Source: Rodentibacter ratti
GTDB lineage: Bacteria; Pseudomonadota; Gammaproteobacteria; Enterobacterales; Pasteurellaceae
Reading direction: 5' to 3'
NCBI RefSeq assembly: GCF_002000485.1
Contig: NZ_MLAJ01000010.1
Location: 23,034 to 87,033, forward strand
DNA length: 64,000 nt
Made by a program: the position numbers and the translations under genes. Positions 1 through 8,586 of the stretch are shown here, piece after piece. Position 1 is the stretch's first letter, and each line of letters begins with the position of its first letter. The notes beneath the pieces are model-generated. The model worked only from the letters and a program-made list of their open reading frames with translations, was not told the origin of the DNA and ran no database searches.

Positions 1-1071
1 CTACTTTCTTTCGGCTTAGATAATCTGCAAACAATGGCAGGCAAAACACATTGGACAATTTATATTTTCGAGACCGGATTAAAATTTGCCGTTGCCATTC
101 AAGTGATTGTTATCGGGGTTCGGATGTTTGTTGCCGAATTATCCGAGGCCTTCAAAGGAATTTCCGAGCGTGTCATTCCTAATGCGGTTTTAGCCATTGA
201 CTGTGCGGCGATTTATGCTTTCTCACCAAATGCCATGGTATTCGGTTTTATGTGGGGGGCAATCGGTCAATTCGTTGCTGTCGGTCTATTACTTGGTTTT
301 GATGCTTCTGTGTTAATCATTCCGGGATTCATCCCAATGTTCTTCTCCAATGCGACCATCGGTGTATTTGCCAACCATTTCGGTGGCTGGCGTGCCGTGA
401 TGAAAATCTGTTTCGTGATGGGGATCATTGAAGTATTGGGCTCAGCATGGGTTATCCACTTACTCTCAACCCAAGGGGCAACCTTTAACGGTTGGATGGG
501 CATGGCTGACTGGGCATTATTCTTCCCGCCAATATTACAGGGTATCGTCAGTATTCCGTTCTTCTTCTTTGTTATCTTAGCGGCGGCATTCACTTATATG
601 GCATTTGCTGCGAAAAAATTGCGTGCTGCTGAAGCAGCGGCTGCAGCGGCAGGTAAAACCCTTGAACAAATGGATGGCTATGGCGTGGATGAAGGCGAGG
701 AAGAAATTGTTTCCCAAGAACAAGCCGCTCAAAGTGCGGTCAAAAATGACGATGTTTCCGATGATACGGTTAAACCGGTTCGTATTCTTGCGGTCTGTGG
801 ATCCGGCCAAGGTTCTTCAATGATGATGAAAATGAAGATCAAAGGCTATTTAGATAAACGTGGTATTCCAAACATTATGGATTCTTGTGCGGTAACCGAC
901 TACAAAGGGAAATTAGATAGTACGGATATTATTGTTTCGTCTAAACATTTATCCGGTGAAATTCAAGTGGGCGAAGGTAAATTTGTATTAGGTGTACAAA
1001 ATATGCTTAACCCGAACTCTTTTGGCGATGAATTAATCGAATTGATTAACAAATTCCAAAATAATAAATAA
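1..1071 (+). CDS. ulaA: L-ascorbate PTS permease, fused IIC-IIB (UlaA-UlaB), 5' end outside window
   Basis: Imports and phosphorylates L-ascorbate across the inner membrane. The reading frame is open from base 1, so the first visible Met (base 34) is internal and the N-terminal part of the IIC channel lies off the window. The visible part has hydrophobic IIC segments up to about base 610, then an Ala-rich and acidic linker (about 620-770), then a complete IIB domain. The IIB phosphocysteine is in the motif VCGSGQGSS (Cys codon 796-798). In E. coli, UlaA and UlaB are separate proteins; here they are one chain. ulaC and ulaD follow on the same strand, separated by paired uptake sequences, consistent with one ula operon. 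Family assignment is firm. The full length cannot be given. Confidence 0.93.
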   Translation, partial: LLSFGLDNLQTMAGKTHWTIYIFETGLKFAVAIQVIVIGVRMFVAELSEAFKGISERVIPNAVLAIDCAAIYAFSPNAMVFGFMWGAIGQFVAVGLLLGFDASVLIIPGFIPMFFSNATIGVFANHFGGWRAVMKICFVMGIIEVLGSAWVIHLLSTQGATFNGWMGMADWALFFPPILQGIVSIPFFFFVILAAAFTYMAFAAKKLRAAEAAAAAAGKTLEQMDGYGVDEGEEEIVSQEQAAQSAVKNDDVSDDTVKPVRILAVCGSGQGSSMMMKMKIKGYLDKRGIPNIMDSCAVTDYKGKLDSTDIIVSSKHLSGEIQVGEGKFVLGVQNMLNPNSFGDELIELINKFQNNK

Positions 1072-1080
1072 TCACCCATA

Positions 1081-1117
1081 AAGTGCGGTTGATTTTCAGT
1101 GAAAATTTACCGCACTG
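1081..1117 (+). terminator. Inverted pair of uptake sequences between ulaAB and ulaC
   Basis: AAGTGCGGT at 1081-1089 and its complement from 1109 can form a stem with about a 19-nt loop. There is no run of T after it, so it is at most a weak attenuator inside the operon. Confidence 0.4.
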
Positions 1118-1147
1118 CTTTCATACTACATAATTAAGGACATTAAT

Positions 1148-1615
1148 ATGTTAAAAGAATCGCTTATCGCTAACAATTCCATTAAACTCAACCAAACCGC
1201 CGCAGATTGGAAAGCAGCGATCAAAATCGGTACGGATTTATTAGAGGCTTCAGGCGCGATTGAACCCCGTTATTACGATACCATTATCAGCAATATTGAA
1301 AAAATGGGGCCTTACATTATTCTCGCGCCGGGTCTTGCCATGCCTCATGCCCGTCCGGAGGAAGGGGTAATTAAAACCGCATTTGCCTTAGTTACCTTAA
1401 AAGAACCCATTTATTTCGACGGCGAAGATGATCCGATTTATGTATTAATTACCCTCGCCGGTAGCGATTCCGATCAGCATATGCAAGGCTTAATGGAAAT
1501 TACCCAAGTCCTTGATGATCCGGACAGTGATGACGGTGTGGATTTAAACCGTTTCCGCAACTGCAACAGCGCAGATGAAGTCTATGCCGCCATCGATAAA
1601 GCATTAAACGGTTAA
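1148..1615 (+). CDS. ulaC: Ascorbate PTS IIA component UlaC
   Basis: 155-aa cytoplasmic IIA protein that passes phosphate from HPr to the IIB domain of the ascorbate permease. It has the mannitol/fructose-type IIA fold. The phosphorylated histidine is His67 in the motif AMPHARP. Length fits the family (E. coli UlaC is about 154 aa). A Shine-Dalgarno-like AAGGA lies about 8 bases before the ATG. It sits between the permease and ulaD, the usual ula order. Compare the PtsN paralogue of this window (24032-24535), where the equivalent His is lost. Confidence 0.93.
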   Translation: MLKESLIANNSIKLNQTAADWKAAIKIGTDLLEASGAIEPRYYDTIISNIEKMGPYIILAPGLAMPHARPEEGVIKTAFALVTLKEPIYFDGEDDPIYVLITLAGSDSDQHMQGLMEITQVLDDPDSDDGVDLNRFRNCNSADEVYAAIDKALNG

Positions 1616-1627
1616 TCTTATTTAACT

Positions 1628-1656
1628 AAAAGTGCGGTCAAAATCAACCGCACTTT
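1628..1656 (+). terminator. Uptake-sequence stem-loop between ulaC and ulaD
   Basis: AAAGTGCGGT and ACCGCACTTT face each other with an 8-nt loop, followed by a short T/C tract. This makes a moderate stem inside the operon, perhaps partial termination. Confidence 0.5.
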
Positions 1657-1690
1657 CTCCCATTTCAATTTAACAGAAGGAATAATCACT

Positions 1691-2371
1691 ATGTCCAAAC
1701 CGCTATTACAAATCGCCCTTGATTCTCTCTCTTTAGAAAAAGCCGTCGCTGATGCCAAACAAGCGGAAAATCTCGTCGAAATTATTGAAGTCGGCACAAT
1801 CCTAGCCTGTGCAGAAGGAATGAAAGCGGTTAGCACCTTGCGTGCGTTACACCCAAATCACATTATTGTGTGTGATTTAAAAACCACAGACGGTGGCGCC
1901 ATCTTAGCAAAAATGGCATTTGAAGCAGGCGCAGACTGGCTAACAGTTTCTGCCGCCGCACACCCTGCAACCAAAGCGGCTTGTAAAAAAGTCGCAGATG
2001 AATTCAATGCCGCCCACCCTGAATTAAAAGTGAAAAAAGAAATTCAAATTGAGATCTATGGTAACTGGACTGTCGAAAAAGATGCCAAAGAATGGGTTGA
2101 GTTAGGCGTCACACAAGCAATCTATCACCGTTCACGCGATGCCGAATTAGCCGGTAAAGGTTGGACATCGGAAGATGTTGAATTAATGAAAAAATTATCT
2201 GCTTTAGGACTTGAGCTATCCATCACCGGAGGCATTGTGCCGGAAGATATTCATTTATTCAAAGAGATCAAAAATGCTAAAGCCTTTATTGCCGGCAGAG
2301 CATTAGTCGGAGAAAAAGGCAAAGCAACCGCAGAAGCCATTCGGGCGGAGATTGACAAATATTGGGCATAA
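1691..2371 (+). CDS. ulaD: 3-keto-L-gulonate-6-phosphate decarboxylase UlaD
   Basis: 226-aa cytoplasmic TIM-barrel enzyme of the OMP-decarboxylase suprafamily. It converts 3-keto-L-gulonate 6-phosphate to L-xylulose 5-phosphate in ascorbate breakdown. The metal/active-site strand reads DLKTTDGG (about residues 61-68). The phosphate-binding end has TGGI and IAGRALVG near the C-terminus. AGAAGGAATAATC precedes the ATG as a good ribosome binding site. Position after ulaAB and ulaC supports UlaD over the related hexulose-phosphate synthase. ulaE, ulaF and the lactonase are not in the window after this gene, so the rest of the pathway, if present, lies upstream or elsewhere. Confidence 0.92.
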   Translation: MSKPLLQIALDSLSLEKAVADAKQAENLVEIIEVGTILACAEGMKAVSTLRALHPNHIIVCDLKTTDGGAILAKMAFEAGADWLTVSAAAHPATKAACKKVADEFNAAHPELKVKKEIQIEIYGNWTVEKDAKEWVELGVTQAIYHRSRDAELAGKGWTSEDVELMKKLSALGLELSITGGIVPEDIHLFKEIKNAKAFIAGRALVGEKGKATAEAIRAEIDKYWA

Positions 2372-2385
2372 TTAATCTTTAAACA

Positions 2386-2422
2386 AAAATCGGATAAACC
2401 TTGAGGTTTTATCCGATTTTTT
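2386..2422 (+). terminator. Rho-independent terminator after ulaD
   Basis: Stem of about 14 bp (AAAATCGGATAAA against TTTATCCGATTTT) with a short loop, followed by a T run. It ends the ula operon. Confidence 0.85.
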
Positions 2423-2476
2423 ATCAATTAATTTAAGATTATAAATTTAAGACAATGAAATCCAACGGAAAAATTA

Positions 2477-2514
2477 ACCGCACTTTTCATTAAACAAAAA
2501 GTGCGGTTGTTTTT
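2477..2514 (-). terminator. Uptake-sequence stem-loop between ulaD and tldD (convergent)
   Basis: AACCGCACTTTT and AAAAGTGCGGTT form an inverted repeat between two convergent genes. T runs on both sides allow it to stop transcription from either direction. It lies 6 bases beyond the tldD stop. Confidence 0.75.
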
Positions 2515-2519
2515 TAGCA

Positions 2520-3968
2520 TTAATTTGTACCGCCTACGGTGATTTCATCAATCTTCAATGCCGGTTGTCCTACGCCGACCGGCACACTTTGTCCGTCTTT
2601 ACCACAAACCCCAATGCCTAAATCCAACTCGGTTTTATCGGCAACCATAGAGATTTTTTGCATCACCTCAATGCCGCTCCCGATTAACGTTGCCCCTTTT
2701 ACCGGCTTGGTAATTTTCCCTTTTTCAATCAGATAAGCCTCAGAGGTGGAAAACACAAATTTACCAGAAGTAATATCCACTTGTCCCCCACCAAAGTGCG
2801 GCGCATAAACGCCGTGATCCACCGACGCGATCAAATCCTCAAATTGACTCTGCCCCGCCAGCATATAAGTATTGGTCATGCGTGGCATCGGTAAATGGGC
2901 GTAAGACTCACGACGACCGTTTCCGGTAGGCTTCACGCCCATTAAACGGGCATTCATTTTATCTTGCATATAGCCTTGCAAAATACCGTCTTTAATCAGC
3001 ACGTTACATTGACTTGGAACCCCTTCATCATCAATAGTGAGCGAGCCTCGGCGGTTAGCGAGCGTGCCGTCATCCACAATGGTACAAAGTGGAGAGGTGA
3101 CTAATTCACCAATTTTCCCGGTAAATAAAGAACTTTCCTTACGATTAAAATCACCTTCCAAACCATGCCCTACCGCTTCGTGCAATAGCACACCCGGCCA
3201 CCCTGCGCCTAACACAACGGGCATAAGTCCTGCCGGTGCTGCCACCGTACTGAGATTAACCAATGCTTGGCGAACGGCTTCTTTCGCAAAATTGACCGCC
3301 CGAATATCGCCATCAACCGTTTCAAAGAACCAATCCAATCCAAAACGTCCACCGGAACCACAACTTCCCCGCTCACGTTTTCCATTTTCTTCCACTAATA
3401 CAGAAATGGACAAACGAACAAGCGGTCGAATATCTGCCGCTAATGTTCCGTCTGTTGCCATCACCAACACTTCTTCGTAAACTGCACTTAAACCGGCAGA
3501 AACACGGGTGACACGAGGATCTTCCGCCCGAGCGGTACGATCAACTAAATGTAATAATTCAATTTTCTTCTCTTTAGAAAGGCTATCCAACGGATTAATG
3601 GCAGCATAACGCATAGTAGGGTTTGCGATGTTAAGCGCATTTGGCACAATAATATTGCCTTGTTTGCTTTGTGCAATGCCTTTCACCGCATTGGCACATT
3701 GTTGTAGCGAGGCAAGGGTGATCTGATCCGAGTAAGCAAAACCGGTTTTCTCACCGGATACTGCTCGTACCCCTACCCCACGATCAATGTGAAAACCGCC
3801 CTCTTTAATAATACCGTCTTCCAACACCCAATTTTCATCTTGGCTAAGCTGAAAATATAAATCCGCATAATCAATATTACGGTGCGACATTAAATCAAAA
3901 ATATTTAATAATTCTTTGGTGGATAAATGGCTTGGGGTCAATAATGTATTTGAAACTTGGTTTAGCAT
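2520..3968 (-). CDS. tldD: Metalloprotease subunit TldD
   Basis: Catalytic subunit of the heterodimeric TldD/TldE protease, which degrades unfolded peptides and matures some RiPPs. The zinc motif HEAVGH (HExxxH) is present. I chose the start at 3968, which gives 482 aa, close to E. coli TldD (481). A GGAG sits 6 bases before this ATG. An upstream in-frame ATG at 4001 would add 11 residues without family support. Its partner pmbA/tldE is in the same window at 20116-21471 but not adjacent. It lies downstream of rsmI on the same strand, with a gap of about 75 bases. Confidence 0.95.
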   Translation of the reverse strand: MLNQVSNTLLTPSHLSTKELLNIFDLMSHRNIDYADLYFQLSQDENWVLEDGIIKEGGFHIDRGVGVRAVSGEKTGFAYSDQITLASLQQCANAVKGIAQSKQGNIIVPNALNIANPTMRYAAINPLDSLSKEKKIELLHLVDRTARAEDPRVTRVSAGLSAVYEEVLVMATDGTLAADIRPLVRLSISVLVEENGKRERGSCGSGGRFGLDWFFETVDGDIRAVNFAKEAVRQALVNLSTVAAPAGLMPVVLGAGWPGVLLHEAVGHGLEGDFNRKESSLFTGKIGELVTSPLCTIVDDGTLANRRGSLTIDDEGVPSQCNVLIKDGILQGYMQDKMNARLMGVKPTGNGRRESYAHLPMPRMTNTYMLAGQSQFEDLIASVDHGVYAPHFGGGQVDITSGKFVFSTSEAYLIEKGKITKPVKGATLIGSGIEVMQKISMVADKTELDLGIGVCGKDGQSVPVGVGQPALKIDEITVGGTN

Positions 3969-4045
3969 TTGTTCTCCGATATTCATAAAATTCTTTGTCA
4001 TCTCCCGCTTAATTCCTACAATAAAAAGGAAAATTTGGGGGAAAT

Positions 4046-4894
4046 CTAGTTAAAATGATCCAATCCAAACTGGTATAAAGCATTTTTCTTATAACCATAT
4101 AATTCCGCCACAATCGCTGCCGCTTTTTTAAGGGGTAATTCTTGTGCAATTAGGGTTAAGGCTTTAATCGCTTGAGGTGAAAACTCCGCCTCATGTTCCT
4201 GTTTAGCTTGACCTTCTACGATCAATACCATTTCGCCTTTGGTTCGATTTGGATCTTCAGCCAACCATTGGCATAAATTTTTCACCGTATTGCCTACAAT
4301 GGTTTCCCAGGTTTTCGTGATTTCACGGGCAAGCACCACATAACGGTCTTCACCCAGTACATCTTGCATATCTGCAAGGGTATCCAAAATGCGATGGGTA
4401 GATTCATAAAAAATTAACGTGCGCGCTTCTTTTGCCACACTTTCTAATTTATCTCTGCGGGCTTTGCTTTTCGCCGGCAAAAAACCTTCGAAACAAAAAC
4501 GATCGGAGGCAATACCGGAAGCACAAAGTGCAGTAATTGCGGCACAAGCCCCCGGCAGAGGTACGACACGGATCCCCGCTTCTCGGCATTGACGGACTAA
4601 GTGAAACCCGGGATCACTAATTAAAGGGGTACCGGCATCTGAAATCAATGCAATATTCACGCCTTGTTTCAATTTTTCCACCAAAACCGCCGCTTTTTCT
4701 TGTTCGTTATGATCATGCAACGCAAAAAAAGGTTTCTTAATGCCATAGTGACTGAGCAATAAACCACTGTGGCGTGTATCTTCTGCTGCAATTAAATCCA
4801 CTTTGGAAAAGGTTTCCAAAGCACGTTGAGTAATATCTTGCAGATTGCCAATCGGTGTCGCCACAATATATAAAATTCCGGTTACATTATTCAT
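4046..4894 (-). CDS. rsmI: 16S rRNA (cytidine1402-2'-O)-methyltransferase RsmI
   Basis: 282-aa SAM-dependent enzyme of the tetrapyrrole-methylase fold that 2'-O-methylates C1402 in the decoding centre. Visible family motifs are TPIGNL near residue 13, EDTRHSG near 40, SDAGTPL near 85 and the GEMVLIVEG strand near the C-terminus. Length matches E. coli RsmI (286). It is divergent from lpoA, with about 74 bases between the two starts. The same rsmI/lpoA arrangement is standard in enterobacteria and Haemophilus. Confidence 0.96.
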   Translation of the reverse strand: MNNVTGILYIVATPIGNLQDITQRALETFSKVDLIAAEDTRHSGLLLSHYGIKKPFFALHDHNEQEKAAVLVEKLKQGVNIALISDAGTPLISDPGFHLVRQCREAGIRVVPLPGACAAITALCASGIASDRFCFEGFLPAKSKARRDKLESVAKEARTLIFYESTHRILDTLADMQDVLGEDRYVVLAREITKTWETIVGNTVKNLCQWLAEDPNRTKGEMVLIVEGQAKQEHEAEFSPQAIKALTLIAQELPLKKAAAIVAELYGYKKNALYQFGLDHFN

Positions 4895-4968
4895 TTTGTT
4901 TGCTTTTAAGGTTTGAGATAAGTAAGATCACTCCATTATTGACTCATTCATCACGGAGCAAAGCGAAT

Positions 4969-6690
4969 ATGTCTATTCTATTACAAGGCGCAGGTTTTAA
5001 AAAACGTTTAATGCCAATTTTATTATCCGTCGCATTGGCCGGCTGTTCCAATTTATTTGGCAGCAGCTTTACCGAAACACTTCAACGTGATGCCAATGCC
5101 AGTTCTGAATTTTATATGAACAAATTGGAACAAACACAAAGTATTGAAGATAAAGAAACCTATAAATTACTCGCTGCACGCGCATTTATTGCAGAGAACA
5201 AAATCGCTCAATCTGAGGCAATATTATCCGAATTAGGCGAATTAAATGATGCACAAAAACTTGATCGCACATTAATTGAAGCCCGCCTTTCAGCCGCTAA
5301 AGGAGCAAATGAAGTCGCAGAAAGCCAATTGCGTTTGATCGATTTAAATAAACTCAGTCGCTCTCAAAAATCCCGCTATTATGAAACACAGGCAACTATT
5401 TTTGAAAATCGTAAAGATGTGATTGAAGCCGTGAAATCTCACATCAAAATGGACGAAAATCTCACTGATGTACAACGTCGCCAAAACAACGTAGATAAAA
5501 CTTGGGCGTTATTACGTTCGGCAAATACAGGCGTGATCAACAATGCATCGGATGACGGCAACGTAGCACTAGGCGGTTGGCTTACTTTAATTAAAGCCTA
5601 CAACGATAATATTCGTCAGCCTGTGCAATTAAGTCAAGCCTTACAAAATTGGAAAAGCGCTTATCCAAATCATGCTGCGGCCACTCTTTTCCCAAAAGAA
5701 TTACAAAGTTTGTTAAATTTCCAACAAACTAATCTTGCACAAATTGGTTTAGTCTTGCCTGTCAGTGGTGATGGTCAAATTTTAGGTAACACCATTTTAT
5801 CCGGTTTTAACGATGCCAAAGGAAATTCCACGATTCCGGTGCAAATTTTTGATTCATCCAGCAACTCTATTAACGATATTATCGCTCAAGCCAAACAAGC
5901 GGGGGTGAAAGCCTTAGTAGGGCCACTGTTAAAACAAAATGTCGAGTCAATCATTAACAACCCTGTATCAGTGCAAGGTATGGATGTACTAGCATTAAAC
6001 GCAACGCCAAATGCTCGTGCAATTAATCAAATGTGTTACTACGGTTTATCACCGGAAGATGAAGCGGAATCAGCGGCAACCAAAATGTGGAATGATGGAG
6101 TACGTAACCCTGTTGTTGCGATGCCACAAAATGACTTAGGTCAGCGTGTCGGTAATGCCTTTAATGTTCGTTGGCAGCAATTGGCCTCAACGGATGCCAA
6201 TATTCGCTACTATAATTTACCGGCGGATGTGCCTTATTTCTTCCAAGAAAATGCGTCAAATTCAACTGCACTTTATGCGGTTGCTAATCCTGAAGAATTG
6301 GCAGAAATCAAAGGTTATCTTACAAATAATGCGCCAAATTTAAAAATCTATGCAAGTTCGCGCGCTAACTCCGCAAGCAATTCTGCCGAATATATAACAC
6401 AAATGAACGGTGTGCAGTTCAGCGATATTCCATTTTTCAAAGAGTCAACATCCGCACAATATCAAAAAGTGGCGGGTTCAACCGGTGGTGAATATCAGCT
6501 AATGCGTTTGTACGCAATGGGTGCGGATGCGTGGTTGTTAATCAATCATTTCAATGAATTACGCCAAGTGCCGGGCTATCAGTTAAGCGGTTTAACCGGC
6601 GTGTTAAGTGCCGGACCGAATTGTAATGTAGAACGTGATATGACTTGGTTCCAATACCAAGACGGTAATGTCGTACCGGTAGCTAACTAA
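4969..6690 (+). CDS. lpoA: Penicillin-binding protein activator LpoA
   Basis: Outer-membrane lipoprotein that reaches through peptidoglycan to activate PBP1A. I chose the start at 4969 (573 aa). It follows CACGGAGCAAAG and puts a classic lipoprotein signal at the N-terminus with lipobox LAGC, Cys26 being the lipidated residue. The in-frame ATG at 4855 would bury the signal and overlap rsmI. The N-terminal half is TPR-like helical. The C-terminal half, from about residue 255, resembles periplasmic binding proteins (starting [13 protein letters not shown]). It leads a tight operon: yraN begins 2 bases after its stop. Confidence 0.95.
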   Translation: MSILLQGAGFKKRLMPILLSVALAGCSNLFGSSFTETLQRDANASSEFYMNKLEQTQSIEDKETYKLLAARAFIAENKIAQSEAILSELGELNDAQKLDRTLIEARLSAAKGANEVAESQLRLIDLNKLSRSQKSRYYETQATIFENRKDVIEAVKSHIKMDENLTDVQRRQNNVDKTWALLRSANTGVINNASDDGNVALGGWLTLIKAYNDNIRQPVQLSQALQNWKSAYPNHAAATLFPKELQSLLNFQQTNLAQIGLVLPVSGDGQILGNTILSGFNDAKGNSTIPVQIFDSSSNSINDIIAQAKQAGVKALVGPLLKQNVESIINNPVSVQGMDVLALNATPNARAINQMCYYGLSPEDEAESAATKMWNDGVRNPVVAMPQNDLGQRVGNAFNVRWQQLASTDANIRYYNLPADVPYFFQENASNSTALYAVANPEELAEIKGYLTNNAPNLKIYASSRANSASNSAEYITQMNGVQFSDIPFFKESTSAQYQKVAGSTGGEYQLMRLYAMGADAWLLINHFNELRQVPGYQLSGLTGVLSAGPNCNVERDMTWFQYQDGNVVPVAN

Positions 6691-6692
6691 TT

Positions 6693-7052
6693 ATGTTTTC
6701 CTTAAAACGCCAACAAGGAGCGGGCTTTGAGCATCAAGCCCGCCTTTTTTTGGAATCAAAAGGATTACGTTTTATTGCGGCAAATCAGTATTTTAAATGC
6801 GGCGAGTTAGATCTCATTATGCAAGATGGGCAAACTATTGTGTTTATAGAAGTGCGCCAACGTTCAAATGCACGCTTTGGTTCGGCTATTGAGAGTGTCG
6901 ATTGGAACAAACAACAAAAATGGCTTGATGCGGCAAATCTCTGGCTTGCGAAACAAAATCTCAGTTTAGAAGATGCCGATTGTCGTTTTGATCTCGTCGC
7001 TTTCGGCAAAAATGCCCAAGAGATTCAGTGGATTCCTAATTTTCTCGATTAA
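6693..7052 (+). CDS. yraN: YraN family (UPF0102) endonuclease-like protein
   Basis: 119-aa cytoplasmic protein with the PD-(D/E)xK nuclease-like core of the UPF0102 family. The motif GELDLIM (about residues 32-38) followed by IVFIEVRQR (about 49-57) gives the E-D-ExR pattern. Biochemical function is not established for the family. It starts 2 bases after lpoA and is 14 bases before diaA, so it is certainly co-transcribed. Length is normal. Confidence 0.9.
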   Translation: MFSLKRQQGAGFEHQARLFLESKGLRFIAANQYFKCGELDLIMQDGQTIVFIEVRQRSNARFGSAIESVDWNKQQKWLDAANLWLAKQNLSLEDADCRFDLVAFGKNAQEIQWIPNFLD

Positions 7053-7066
7053 TTTTAATTTCAAGT

Positions 7067-7651
7067 ATGTTACAACAAGTTAAAGATATTTATAGCGAAA
7101 GCATTCAAATTCAAATTTCCGCCTCTAGTTTACTCACAGAAAATATCGCCAACGCAAGCCAAAAGGTGATTCAATGCCTACTGGGTGGCAATAAAGTGAT
7201 TGCTTGCGGTATCGCACGCTCTTACGCCAATGCACAGTTTTTGGTTTCCAACCTGCTTAATCGCTATGATATTGAACGCCCAAGCTTTCCTTCTGTCCTG
7301 CTCAGCCTGGAAAGTGCGGTCGGATCTTCATTAGTTTTTGATCATTCAGTGGAAAATCTCTATCAACATCAATTTAATGCGGTGGCTAAAGCCGGAGATT
7401 TACTGATTGCCTTTGCCCCACTTGGAGCGGAAAAAGTCGTACTCAACACCATTGCCAATGCAGTAAGCAAAGAAATTAATGTCATTGCTTTAACCGGCTC
7501 AAATAATGATGCGATTCAAGGCTTATTAGCAGAACAAGATTTGGAAATTTCCATTCCAACCAATAAAGAAAGCCGTATTTTAGAAAACCATTTATTTGTG
7601 ATTAACGCCATTTGCGAACTGATTGATCATACATTATTCCCAAGAGTTTGA
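7067..7651 (+). CDS. diaA: DnaA initiator-associating protein DiaA (SIS domain)
   Basis: 194-aa SIS-domain protein. In E. coli DiaA is a tetramer that binds DnaA and times replication initiation at oriC. The sequence shows the SIS fold: GGNKVIACGIARSYANAQ early, GDLLIAFAPLGAEK in the middle and NVIALTGSNNDA after it. It is related to GmhA phosphoheptose isomerase, but the lpoA-yraN-diaA-dolP context is that of DiaA. Length equals E. coli DiaA (196). Confidence 0.9.
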   Translation: MLQQVKDIYSESIQIQISASSLLTENIANASQKVIQCLLGGNKVIACGIARSYANAQFLVSNLLNRYDIERPSFPSVLLSLESAVGSSLVFDHSVENLYQHQFNAVAKAGDLLIAFAPLGAEKVVLNTIANAVSKEINVIALTGSNNDAIQGLLAEQDLEISIPTNKESRILENHLFVINAICELIDHTLFPRV

Positions 7652-7730
7652 TAGAATGCCTTCTATCACTAAACTATTTCGCTATTTATCTGACTAAATA
7701 ACTGATTCATTTAAATAAAGGAGAGAAAAA

Positions 7731-8312
7731 ATGAAACTAACCTCATTTAAAGAACTTGCGTTTATTTTAACTGCCTCAATTATGTTGCAAGGCTGTGTTG
7801 CCGCCGCCCTTGGTGGTGCCGCAGCAGGAACAAAGGTTGCCACAGATCCTCGCACAATGGGCACCCAAGTTGATGATGAAACCCTTGAATTTAAAGTAGA
7901 AAATGCCTTAGATAAAGATGAGCAAATCAAATCCGAAGCACGTGTGAATGCGGTTTCTTATAGTTCACGGGTACTGCTAATCGGTCAGGTGCCAAGCGAG
8001 AATACAAAATCAACCGCAACGGATCTTGCCAAAGGTGTTGATGGGGTAAACGATGTCTATAATGAACTACGCGTAAACCCTAAAATTACTATCGGGCAAA
8101 TCAGCAAAGATAGCTGGATCACGACACAAGTGAAATCCAAAATGTTAGTAGATGATCGAGTGAAATCAACCGATGTGAAAGTAATCACTGAAAATGGCGA
8201 AGTGTTCTTACTAGGTAATGTAACACAAACCCAAGCAGATGCTGCCGCTGAGATTGCCAGCAAAGTGAGCGGAGTACAAAAAGTGGTTAAAGTATTCAAA
8301 TATTTGAATTAA
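7731..8312 (+). CDS. dolP: BON-domain outer-membrane lipoprotein DolP (YraP)
   Basis: 193-aa lipoprotein with two BON domains that supports outer-membrane integrity, in E. coli near the BAM complex and the division site. The signal peptide ends in lipobox LQGC (Cys22), followed by a Gly/Ala-rich stretch. The first BON domain runs from about residue 48 to 113 and the second from about 122 to 193. AAGGAGAG lies 8 bases before the ATG. It is the last gene of the lpoA block, and the uptake-sequence terminator follows. Confidence 0.93.
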   Translation: MKLTSFKELAFILTASIMLQGCVAAALGGAAAGTKVATDPRTMGTQVDDETLEFKVENALDKDEQIKSEARVNAVSYSSRVLLIGQVPSENTKSTATDLAKGVDGVNDVYNELRVNPKITIGQISKDSWITTQVKSKMLVDDRVKSTDVKVITENGEVFLLGNVTQTQADAAAEIASKVSGVQKVVKVFKYLN

Positions 8313-8341
8313 TCTTCTTTAAATATATACTGTTATCTATC

Positions 8342-8384
8342 AAAGTGCGGTCGAAAATTACATTAATTTCCGACCGCACTTTTT
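8342..8384 (+). terminator. Uptake-sequence terminator after dolP
   Basis: AAAGTGCGGTCG and CGACCGCACTTT with a 17-base loop, then TTT. The stem is 12 bp. Confidence 0.75.
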
Positions 8385-8503
8385 ATATTTTTTCAAGTAA
8401 AAATTCATATCTTTACAATTCTCGAAAAAGTATTTGTTTTTTAATAACAAATTTTTTGTCAATCATTTTAATAGAAAATTTATTGCTTGATTTAGCTTAA
8501 AAA

Positions 8504-8550
8504 ACACATTATCTTGTGCAACATTCTTTTATAAACACTATATATTGTGT
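8504..8550 (+). promoter_or_regulatory. Tandem NrdR boxes upstream of nrdA
   Basis: Two 16-bp imperfect palindromes of the NrdR type (consensus acaCwAtATaTwGwgt). Box 1 is at 8504-8519 (acacattatcttgtgc). Box 2 is at 8535-8550 (acactatatattgtgt) and is a near-perfect match. They start 31 bp apart, about three helical turns, the usual spacing for NrdR repression of ribonucleotide reductase operons. The nrdA ATG is 37 bases beyond box 2. Confidence 0.88.
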
Positions 8551-8586
8551 TTCAAAAATATCATAACAATAACAGGGCTCGTACTT

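Noticed and set aside
3417..3426. ACAAGCGGTC, an Actinobacillus-type uptake sequence, in tldD
   Set aside because: A single chance-level copy against more than 40 Hin-type cores; it does not change the assignment.
4855..4968. N-terminal extension of lpoA
   Set aside because: It would overlap rsmI and place the lipobox 64 residues in, destroying the signal peptide.
8545..8586. N-terminal extension of nrdA from the ATG at 8545
   Set aside because: It overlaps an NrdR box; homologues start at the MNKSLKV position (8587).
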